A stretch of 64,000 nt of DNA, from assembly GCF_001895145.1 (NCBI RefSeq), contig NZ_BDIR01000004.1, positions 124,001 to 188,000 of the forward strand, written 5' to 3'. The position numbers were made by a program, and so were the translations under genes. Shown one piece after another: positions 26,562-33,718 of this stretch (position 1 is the first letter of the stretch; every line of letters starts with the position of its first letter). This stretch comes from Arcobacter sp. LA11 (GTDB lineage Bacteria; Campylobacterota; Campylobacteria; Campylobacterales; Arcobacteraceae). The notes beneath the pieces were generated by a model. It saw nothing but the letters and a program-made list of their open reading frames with translations. It made no database searches and was not told the DNA's origin.

Positions 26562-26587
26562 TTATACTAGACTTTTATACTAGACTT
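26562..26587 (+). repeat. Tandem 13-base duplication upstream of the isochorismatase-like gene
   Basis: Two head-to-tail copies of TTATACTAGACTT, 35 bases before the ATG at 26622. Each copy includes a TATACT that could serve as a -10 hexamer, so the duplication may create alternative promoters or a double binding site. Confidence 0.6.
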
Positions 26588-26621
26588 TTGTATTATAAAT
26601 ATATTATTTTAAGGAGTTTAT

Positions 26622-27164
26622 ATGAAAATCAAAGCAGAAAATTGTGTATTTGTTCAAGTAGATGTTCAAGAAAGACTTTTCCCATTTATATCAAACAAAG
26701 AAGAATTAGAAAAAAATTTAATTACTTTAGTAAAAGGTTTACAGTTACATGAAATACCTTTTATTATTAATGAACAGTATAAAAAAGGTATTGGAGAAAC
26801 AATTCCTAGTTTAAGAGAACTTGTTGATGAATATCCTCATTTTGAAAAAACAACTTTTTCTTGTTGTGGAAATGAAGATGGCTTAGCTGCAATTAAAGCA
26901 ACTGGTAAAAAGTTTGTAATCTTAGCTGGAATAGAAACTCATGTATGTGTTCTTCAAACTGCACTTGATTTATTAGAAGAGGGTTTACAACCAGTACTTG
27001 TTACAGATTGTGTTAATTCAAGAAAACAGAGTGATAAAGATATGGCAATTCAAAGACTTATTCAAGCTGGTGTTATTCCAACTACATATGAGTCACTTCT
27101 TTTTGAACTAACAGTAAATGCAAAACATCCTGTATTTAAAGAGATTTCAAAACTTGTAAAATAG
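26622..27164 (+). CDS. Isochorismatase-like cysteine hydrolase
   Basis: A 180-residue member of the isochorismatase-like hydrolases, related to the YcaC branch. The catalytic Asp is in FVQVDVQERLFPF near residue 15 and the catalytic Cys in LAGIETHVCVLQTALDLL near residue 110. True isochorismatases bind a different substrate and context gives no clue here; an amide or N-carbamoyl hydrolase role is possible. The gene has a strong AAGGAG site and its stop codon lies inside the terminator stem. Confidence 0.85.
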   Translation: MKIKAENCVFVQVDVQERLFPFISNKEELEKNLITLVKGLQLHEIPFIINEQYKKGIGETIPSLRELVDEYPHFEKTTFSCCGNEDGLAAIKATGKKFVILAGIETHVCVLQTALDLLEEGLQPVLVTDCVNSRKQSDKDMAIQRLIQAGVIPTTYESLLFELTVNAKHPVFKEISKLVK

Positions 27165-27188
27165 GGAAACCTATTTTACAAGTTTTTT
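27151..27188. terminator. Bidirectional terminator with GAAA loop
   Basis: A 15-base-pair perfect stem (AACTTGTAAAATAGG and its complement) closed by a GAAA tetraloop and followed by TTTT. It contains the stop codon of the hydrolase and, on the other strand, the last codons of the 42-residue gene, so it serves both converging transcription units. Confidence 0.9.
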
Positions 27189-27304
27189 AAAAGTATAGAT
27201 TCTCCATTAGGAAGTTTTATTTTTATATCAATTATTTTAAGATTTGTATCTTGTAATAAAAGGTTTAATAATAAAATTTCTTTTTCTAAATCAATAGTAT
27301 TCAT
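27176..27304 (-). CDS. 42-residue protein, third gene of an unknown operon
   Basis: Translated by hand: MNTIDLEKEILLLNLLLQDT, then a Lys/Ile-rich half ending in ILLKNL. The first half is an amphipathic Leu-rich helix; the second resembles a beta hairpin (IKIKLPNGESI). Its ATG overlaps the stop of the upstream gene by ATGA, the classic sign of translational coupling, which supports a real gene. It ends within the bidirectional terminator. No family is recognised. Confidence 0.6.
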   Translation of the reverse strand: MNTIDLEKEILLLNLLLQDTNLKIIDIKIKLPNGESILLKNL

Positions 27305-28047
27305 ATAGTTTTAAACCTTATTGTAATTTCACTATATAAATTTGAAGTAGAATTCTTATCTATTGGTCTTGCAATAACTCTTGTATTTGGAATAGTTATC
27401 GTTGATATATCCTGTTTTTTTATTTCATCTTTATTTATAATCAACACTTTTTCATTTGTATCAGAATCTGTATACTCTTTGATATAAGTTTTTTCTTCAA
27501 GAGTGATTTCTTCTTTTTTAGATAAAAGTTTCTTTGAAAGAATTTTTTTATTTTCTATTTTTTCTTCATTATCAATATACATATTAGATAATTCAATTTT
27601 TGCTTTTATCTCACCAGATTCAATTGCAATATTTGAGGATTCATATTTATTTAGCATAAAAGATAAATAATCTTTTTTTTCTTGAATAAGTAAATCTAAG
27701 GAATACTCTTTTAAAAAAGTAAATCCTTTTTCAGTTAGTTTTTTATTCTTAACATATAGATTGATATCCTCAGTGATATTATCTTCTATAGCTTCATATA
27801 TTGACTCTGTAATTATAGATTTTTTTGATAAAACAGAGGAAAATAATTCTTCCTCTTTATTTAAAACTTCATTTTGAGATAAATACAAATTTGCAAATTC
27901 TTCATTTGAAAGTTTTATCATTCTTTCTAATTCCATGTATTTTTCAAACTGGTGATTTTGTGCATCAATAGCAGCATCAAAAACATCATGGAGTAAAGTA
28001 GAGACAAACTCTGCAAAACCTAAACTAACTTTCTGAAACCCTGACAT
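27301..28047 (-). CDS. Unknown protein, second of a look-alike pair
   Basis: A 248-residue soluble protein of unknown function. The N-terminus (GFAEFVSTLLHDVFDAAIDA, then a helical, Glu-rich stretch) has the same layout as the protein encoded just upstream. Mid-protein ESGEIKAKIELSNMY near residue 143 parallels DTGRITARITFSTWN of that neighbour. The C-terminus ends in strand SEITIRFKTI, parallel to the neighbour's EIVLNLKTD. There is no signal peptide or membrane segment. The gene lies 4 bases after its neighbour and overlaps the 42-residue gene by 4 bases. The two proteins are likely divergent paralogues that act together. Confidence 0.65.
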   Translation of the reverse strand: MSGFQKVSLGFAEFVSTLLHDVFDAAIDAQNHQFEKYMELERMIKLSNEEFANLYLSQNEVLNKEEELFSSVLSKKSIITESIYEAIEDNITEDINLYVKNKKLTEKGFTFLKEYSLDLLIQEKKDYLSFMLNKYESSNIAIESGEIKAKIELSNMYIDNEEKIENKKILSKKLLSKKEEITLEEKTYIKEYTDSDTNEKVLIINKDEIKKQDISTITIPNTRVIARPIDKNSTSNLYSEITIRFKTI

Positions 28048-28051
28048 AGTT

Positions 28052-28903
28052 TTAACCGTTTAATGGTGCATAATCAGTTTTTAAATTAAGTACAATTTCA
28101 CCAAATATATCTACTTTTGTACCACTTGTATCTCTTTGATATGATTTTGCAGTATTTACAGTAATAAGTCTTTTCTTCTCTTTATTTTTTCTTTTTTTAC
28201 CAAATAGTCCACCTAAAGAAAAACGTTTTTTATCTTTATATTTTGATTTGATTTTATTATCTATTTTATTTGATGTTGAACCAGAAGTTGTACTTGTATT
28301 CCATGTAGAAAAAGTTATTCTTGCAGTGATTCTCCCTGTATCAACTACTGTTCTTGACGCTCCTTGTTTTAAAATAGTCATTAACATTCCATATTTATTA
28401 GAAACAAGTAATGCTGCAATTGCGTCATGAATTTGCTTATAAGATGGTATTGTGTCAAGTACTCCATTGTTATAATCAGTCAAGGCTTCTAAATATGTAT
28501 GCTGATTAGGATCATCAATTTTATCCACTAATCCAGCAACAGACGGAGCCAATGAAGTGATTAAACTACTCCACCAAGTACTATTATCTGAACTTCCTGT
28601 AGGAATTGGTTCTTCAGTTGGAGTTTCTAAAGCCTCAAGAATTGAATCTAAATCAGATACTTGTGGTAACTGATAGTTAAGTACAAAATCTGTAATATCT
28701 TCAAAGTCTACATCCCCTGAAGTATTGTTGATATAAGTTGATAAACTTACTGATAAACTTGTGGCTAAATTTGAATAAGCTTCCATTTGTTCAATGTTGG
28801 ACTCAACAATAGTGTGAAACATTCCTGAAACTAAACCTTCTGCAAATTCATTAAATGGGATTTCTCCAAATCTTGATGCTGTATCAATTGCATAATCACT
28901 CAT
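28052..28903 (-). CDS. Unknown protein, first of a look-alike pair
   Basis: A 283-residue soluble protein, first gene of a three-gene operon. Residues 10-55 are helical (PFNEFAEGLVSGMFHTIVES). Residues 60-135 are acidic and low in complexity. The core DTGRITARITFSTWN near residue 187 is followed by a Ser/Thr linker, a strongly basic patch near residues 215-245 (FGKKRKNKEKKR) and a C-terminal strand region DIFGEIVLNLKTDYAPL. The basic patch could bind nucleic acid or membrane. No motif of a known enzyme is visible. A role in a multi-protein assembly is a guess from the pairing with its look-alike. Confidence 0.65.
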   Translation of the reverse strand: MSDYAIDTASRFGEIPFNEFAEGLVSGMFHTIVESNIEQMEAYSNLATSLSVSLSTYINNTSGDVDFEDITDFVLNYQLPQVSDLDSILEALETPTEEPIPTGSSDNSTWWSSLITSLAPSVAGLVDKIDDPNQHTYLEALTDYNNGVLDTIPSYKQIHDAIAALLVSNKYGMLMTILKQGASRTVVDTGRITARITFSTWNTSTTSGSTSNKIDNKIKSKYKDKKRFSLGGLFGKKRKNKEKKRLITVNTAKSYQRDTSGTKVDIFGEIVLNLKTDYAPLNG

Positions 28904-29118
28904 AATTATTTCCTTTATTAAGATATATAATCATCATAGTTATATTATAGTTTGATATTTATTAATGATATTTATTATTTTTTTATTTTACAAAATATTA
29001 AGAAAAGTATAAAAAATGATTATTTTTTATACTTTAAATCAATAATATTTTTCTTATTTTTTTATAAATCATCGTTTTTTTGATATAATAGTGTATTATT
29101 TATAACTAGGAATACATT

Positions 29119-30216
29119 ATGAAAAATATATATTTTAGATTTATTTTAATAGTATTCTTCTCAAGTTTTCTTTTTGGGAATTCAAAAGATTATTATCAAA
29201 TTGATGAATATATATCTTATTCGAAACAAGAAAGAATAAGTGAAAATTTTATTAAGATTATTCAAGAAAAATCAAAAGCAATCACAAAACAAAATCAAAA
29301 AATCAAAATTGTAATGGTTTATCCAGGTAATCAAATATCAGACTATTGGAGAAAAAGTAAGCTATCTTTTGAAAAAAGAATGATAGAACTGAATATAAAC
29401 TATGAATTAATTGATTTTTTTACTAAACCTGCTGTTGAGATTAAAGAGCAATCTAAACATTTATTGAAAGCATTTAAACAGAATGCTGATTATCTTATTT
29501 TTACACTTGATGCGAAAAAGCATACAAAATTTATAGAACGTATTATAAGTAAAAAACGTACAAAGTTGATTCTTCAAAATATTACTACTCCTCTTAAAAA
29601 ATGGAAAAATAGACAACCTTTTTTATATGTAGGATTTGATCATTCTACAGGAAGTAAAATGCTTGCAGATTATTATATAAAAGAGACGAAGGCAGAAGGT
29701 AACTATGCTGTGCTTTATGGTTCAAAGGGTTATGTAAGTTTTATGAGAGGAGTAAACTTTATAGATTATATTTCTTCCAAATCAAATTTGAAGTTAATTC
29801 ATGAATATTATACAGATTTTAATAAGCAAAAAGCGAAAAATGCAACTTTAGATTTATTGGCAATTAATAGTGATATTAAATTTATATATGCTTGTTCAAC
29901 AGATATTGCTTTAGGAGTAATTGAAGCATTAAAAGAAAAAGATTTATTGGGAAAAATAAAGGTAAATGGCTGGGGTGGAGGAAATAGTGAGTTAGATGCT
30001 ATTGAAAAAGGTTTAATGGATATTACTGTTATGCGTATGAATGATGATAATGGTGTTGCTATGGCAGAAGCAATAAAATATGACTTAATAAATAAAAATG
30101 ATGAAATACCAACAATTTATTCTGGAGAGTTTAAAATTGTAAAAAAAGGTATAAAAAAAGAAGAGTTAGAAAAATATAAGATGAAAGCATTTAGGTATAC
30201 ATTTGATGATAAATAA
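29119..30216 (+). CDS. luxP: LuxP-like periplasmic autoinducer-2 receptor
   Basis: A 365-residue exported periplasmic binding protein (signal peptide about 1-20). It resembles Vibrio LuxP closely: VYPGNQISDYW near residue 68, LILQNITTP near 151, YVGFDHSTGSKM near 170, FIYACSTD near 255, NGWGGGNSELDAIEKG near 283, DITVMRMNDDNG near 301. Counting gives Gln72, Ser74, Trp77, Asn154, Arg210, Ser260, Asp262, Trp285 and Arg306, in register (offset 4-5) with the LuxP residues that hold borated AI-2, as I recall them. It overlaps the next gene, a membrane kinase, as luxP pairs with luxQ. It is divergent from the unknown operon. Confidence 0.87.
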   Translation: MKNIYFRFILIVFFSSFLFGNSKDYYQIDEYISYSKQERISENFIKIIQEKSKAITKQNQKIKIVMVYPGNQISDYWRKSKLSFEKRMIELNINYELIDFFTKPAVEIKEQSKHLLKAFKQNADYLIFTLDAKKHTKFIERIISKKRTKLILQNITTPLKKWKNRQPFLYVGFDHSTGSKMLADYYIKETKAEGNYAVLYGSKGYVSFMRGVNFIDYISSKSNLKLIHEYYTDFNKQKAKNATLDLLAINSDIKFIYACSTDIALGVIEALKEKDLLGKIKVNGWGGGNSELDAIEKGLMDITVMRMNDDNGVAMAEAIKYDLINKNDEIPTIYSGEFKIVKKGIKKEELEKYKMKAFRYTFDDK

Positions 30217-32317
30217 TAAAAAATATTCATTAACTTTAATTAATAGTGTTTTATTAGTTGTTTTTTTATTATTTATAATTTTTGCAATTTCAATATCTTC
30301 TTATTTTAGTACTCAAAAAGTGATTGACTATAATATAAATGAATATTTTAAACAAACAACAAATATTACGCATATAATCATAGATACTGAACAAAAAGAT
30401 CTTAATAATATTGCTTTTGATATTAGTAAAATTATAAAAAAAGAAAAAACTGAAGAGCTTGAATTGGGTATTAATAGTTTAACAGCTGTAGATCAAATAG
30501 ACATACTTTTTTTAAAAACTGATGATGAGATTATCAACTATAGTAATTCTTTATTTGATACTGAATTATTAATCAAAGAGATTAGCAAAAGACAGATTCT
30601 TTATGACAATACCATTTTATCTGCATCTATTGATGATGAAAAGTTTATTATTCTTTTAAGTAGAAAAAAAATTATTGATAAAGTAACTGGGCGAGTAAGT
30701 TCTATATTATATGTTGGAAAAATATTAAATGATAACTTTACAATAATTAATAAAATCAAACAGAAAGCATTGTTAGAAGATATTTATATATTTTTTAAAG
30801 AAGAATTAATTGCAACAACTTCACATAAAGAATTAATAGATCTCTCTTTTTTTAATAAAAATAAAGTTATTAAAAAAGGTGATTTATTATATTTTAATAA
30901 AAAAATAAATATTTATGAGAAACAGCATCTTGATATTGTATTTATAACAAAAAATTCTACTTTTGAATTATTAAAAGAAGATTTTATTAGAGCAGGGTCT
31001 TTATTATTAATTTTTATTTTGATAAGTTTTGCAATTTTATATATTACTTCAAATAAGTATATTATTAAACCTTTTTCAAAACTTCTAAAGTTTGCTAAAA
31101 GAGCTAAAGATAATGAAAACGTCGAGTATATAGCTACTAATGTTTTAGAATTTGATAATTTTGCAGTGGATTTGAAATCTATTATTGATGAGCTTAGGGA
31201 ATTAAAAGAACATTATTCTCGGGCAATTGAAGGTGTACAAGATGGTTTATGGGATTTAGATTTGAAAACAAAAAAGCTATTTTGTTCAAATAGATATTCT
31301 AATATGTTAGGTTACAGTGATAAAGACAAAATAAATAGTATTAGTTTTTGGAAAAATAGTATTCATAAAGATGACTATTTTAAAACTTTAAAGAAAATAG
31401 TAAATCATGTAAATGGAAAATCAAATTTATATGAAGATGATTATAGAGTTCGGTGCAAAGATGGGTCTTATAAATGGATAAAAGTTAGAGGGAAAATATT
31501 TTTTGATGAAAATAAAAAAGCATTAAGAATGACAGGCTTTCATACCGATATAGACGATATTATAAGATTACAAAATGACAATTTGAAAAAAGAAAAAATG
31601 CTTTATCAACAATCAAAATTAGCTTCTATGGGTGAAATGATTGGTAATATAGCTCATCAGTGGAGACAACCATTAAATGTTATAAGTACAATTGCATCAA
31701 GTCAAATTATGCAATTAGAATTAGGGTTAACTAAAAAAGAAGAGACAATAAAAGATTTAAATAAATTAATAGATACAGTACAATATCTTTCTAATATAAT
31801 TGATAAGTTTAGATATTTTTTCAATCCAGATAAAGAGTTAGAAACTTTTTATATAGATGAATTAATTATGGACAATCTTGAAATCTTTGAATCATCATAT
31901 AAATTAAATGATATTGATTTGATAATGAATCTTCAACATATTGAAATCTCTGGGTATAAATTTGAATTAATGCAAGTTATTATAAATCTAATAAATAATT
32001 CTAGAGATGCTTTATTAGAAAGATATAGTATTGATGATCCAAAACTTATTTTTATGGAAAATAGTGTTAAAGATAAATTTCTTGAGATTAGAGTATATGA
32101 CAATGCTTGTGGTATAAAAGAGACAATAAAAGAAAAAATTTATGAACCATATTTTACAACGAAACATCAATCTCAAGGAACAGGATTAGGACTATATATG
32201 TCAAATGAAATTGTTAAAAAACATTTAAAAGGTAAATTAATGAATGAAACAATTTCTTTTTCATATAAAGGGAAAGAATATATCGGTGAGGAGTTTAGAA
32301 TTATACTTCCTTTGTAA
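30206..32317 (+). CDS. LuxQ-like membrane sensor histidine kinase without receiver domain
   Basis: A 703-residue kinase overlapping luxP by 11 bases (ATG 30206; a TTG three bases earlier is also possible). Membrane segments lie at about residues 8-30 and 255-275. The periplasmic part ends in segments resembling the LuxQ sensor (TGRVSSILYVGKILNDNF). A HAMP-like stretch and a PAS domain with PAC (DYRVRCKDGSYKWIKVRGKI) follow. The H-box is LASMGEMIGNIAHQWRQPLN near residue 475; the ATPase has INNSRDALL, DNACGIKE and GTGLGLYMSNE. Unlike LuxQ it has no C-terminal receiver. It probably reads LuxP occupancy. Its partner regulator is not in the window. Confidence 0.85.
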   Translation: MINNKKYSLTLINSVLLVVFLLFIIFAISISSYFSTQKVIDYNINEYFKQTTNITHIIIDTEQKDLNNIAFDISKIIKKEKTEELELGINSLTAVDQIDILFLKTDDEIINYSNSLFDTELLIKEISKRQILYDNTILSASIDDEKFIILLSRKKIIDKVTGRVSSILYVGKILNDNFTIINKIKQKALLEDIYIFFKEELIATTSHKELIDLSFFNKNKVIKKGDLLYFNKKINIYEKQHLDIVFITKNSTFELLKEDFIRAGSLLLIFILISFAILYITSNKYIIKPFSKLLKFAKRAKDNENVEYIATNVLEFDNFAVDLKSIIDELRELKEHYSRAIEGVQDGLWDLDLKTKKLFCSNRYSNMLGYSDKDKINSISFWKNSIHKDDYFKTLKKIVNHVNGKSNLYEDDYRVRCKDGSYKWIKVRGKIFFDENKKALRMTGFHTDIDDIIRLQNDNLKKEKMLYQQSKLASMGEMIGNIAHQWRQPLNVISTIASSQIMQLELGLTKKEETIKDLNKLIDTVQYLSNIIDKFRYFFNPDKELETFYIDELIMDNLEIFESSYKLNDIDLIMNLQHIEISGYKFELMQVIINLINNSRDALLERYSIDDPKLIFMENSVKDKFLEIRVYDNACGIKETIKEKIYEPYFTTKHQSQGTGLGLYMSNEIVKKHLKGKLMNETISFSYKGKEYIGEEFRIILPL

Positions 32318-32337
32318 AGTTTTTATAATTCAAATAT

Positions 32338-32380
32338 AAAAAAAGGGGGAAGAGACTAAAAGCTCTTCCCCCTTTTTATT
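32338..32380. terminator. Bidirectional terminator between the LuxQ-like kinase and prpF
   Basis: A 15-base-pair stem AAAAAGGGGGAAGAG / CTCTTCCCCCTTTTT around loop ACTAAAAG. Flanking T-runs on both strands serve the converging kinase and prpF transcripts. Confidence 0.92.
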
Positions 32381-32416
32381 TATAAATGTTCTAACTATCT
32401 TAAAATTATTTAAATT

Positions 32417-33592
32417 TTAATCCATTGTTCCAGCTGGAACATGTACATTCCCATCCATAATAATTCTAGCACTTCTAGACATAGAAGCTTTTTCAACTAC
32501 ATATTTACCATCATTTTGAGATAAAGCAGCTCCAACTTTGATAGCCCCTGAAGGATGTCCAAAAGTAACAGTTTCTTTTTCTCCACCACCTGAAGCAATA
32601 TTTACTAATGTTCCAGGAATACAAGCAGCAACACCAATAGCAACAGAAGCTGTTCCCATCATAGCGTGGTGAAGTTGTTGCATAGATAATGCTCTAACAT
32701 GTAAATCCATTTCACTAGCTTTTACTTCTTTACCAGAAGAAGTAGTGAAATCTTGTGCTGGGCTAACAAATGCAATTTTTGGAGTATGTTGTTGAGTTAG
32801 TGCATCAGAAGCATCTTTCATTACACCCATTTTTAAAGCCCCTGCAATTCTGATTTTTTCAAATCTTGCTAAGGCTTCAGTGTCAGAGTTAATATCTCCT
32901 TGTAGTTCAGTACCTTTGTATCCAATTTCATCTGCATTTACAAATACAGTTGGAATACCAGCAGTAATCATAGTAGCTTTAAATGTACCAACACCTTCAA
33001 CTTCTAAATCATCTACTAAGTTCCCAGTTGGGAATAGTTCTTCACTTGGGTCAACAGGCTCAACAAACTCTAATTTTATTTCCTCTGCAGGGAAGGCAAC
33101 ACCATCAATTTCGTAATCACCCATCTCTTTAACTACACCATTTTCCATAGTTACATAACAAAGAATAGTTTTTTTGATATTTGCTTGCCAAATTCTTACA
33201 CAACAAACTCCATTTTCAGGAACATTGTCTACTAAACCTTCAGTAATGGCAAAAGGACCAACTGCACTTGATAAGTTTCCACAGTTTCCACTCATATCAA
33301 CAAAATCTTTATCAATGGCAACTTGACAGAAGTAGTAATCTACATCATGACCTTCAACATCAGATTTTCCAACTAAAATAGCTTTTGATGTAGAAGATGA
33401 TGCTCCTCCCATTCCATCCATTTGTTTTTTATAAACATCAGGAGAACCTACAATTCTTTGAAGTAATTTATCTCTTTTTGCACCGTCTTCTTGTGCTTCT
33501 TTTGGTAAATCTGCAATATTAAAGAAAGTACCTTTTGAAGTACCACCTCTCATATAAGTTGCTTTTACTTTAAATTGTGGTTGATAAGCCAT
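32417..33592 (-). CDS. prpF: 2-methylaconitate cis-trans isomerase PrpF
   Basis: Isomerises the 2-methylaconitate made by AcnD, making the AcnD route of the 2-methylcitrate cycle work. The 391 residues begin FKVKATYMRGGTSKGTFF, the family signature, with MDGMGGASSSTSKA near residue 60 and CVVCVRIWQ-type region near residue 130 (CCVRIWQANIKK). SGNCGNLSSAVGPFA near residue 97 carries the catalytic Cys region of the diaminopimelate-epimerase-like fold. It is the last gene of prpB-prpC-acnD-prpF and ends at a bidirectional terminator. Confidence 0.95.
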   Translation of the reverse strand: MAYQPQFKVKATYMRGGTSKGTFFNIADLPKEAQEDGAKRDKLLQRIVGSPDVYKKQMDGMGGASSSTSKAILVGKSDVEGHDVDYYFCQVAIDKDFVDMSGNCGNLSSAVGPFAITEGLVDNVPENGVCCVRIWQANIKKTILCYVTMENGVVKEMGDYEIDGVAFPAEEIKLEFVEPVDPSEELFPTGNLVDDLEVEGVGTFKATMITAGIPTVFVNADEIGYKGTELQGDINSDTEALARFEKIRIAGALKMGVMKDASDALTQQHTPKIAFVSPAQDFTTSSGKEVKASEMDLHVRALSMQQLHHAMMGTASVAIGVAACIPGTLVNIASGGGEKETVTFGHPSGAIKVGAALSQNDGKYVVEKASMSRSARIIMDGNVHVPAGTMD

Positions 33593-33668
33593 ATTATATT
33601 CCTTAGTATTTATTTATATTTAAGTTCTTGTAAAAAGGACTGAAAAAAAATCTTTTGATTTCTTTTAA

Positions 33669-33700
33669 ATCCTTTTAGGGCAGGTGCCCTAAAAGATTTT
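33669..33700 (-). other. Intergenic hairpin between acnD and prpF
   Basis: Stem CTTTTAGGGCA / TGCCCTAAAAG with a two-base centre in the 126-base gap between acnD and prpF. No strong T-run follows on the transcribed strand, so it may slow or trim the mRNA and does not look like an effective terminator. Confidence 0.5.
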
Positions 33701-33718
33701 GATGTTTAAAAGAAGGTT

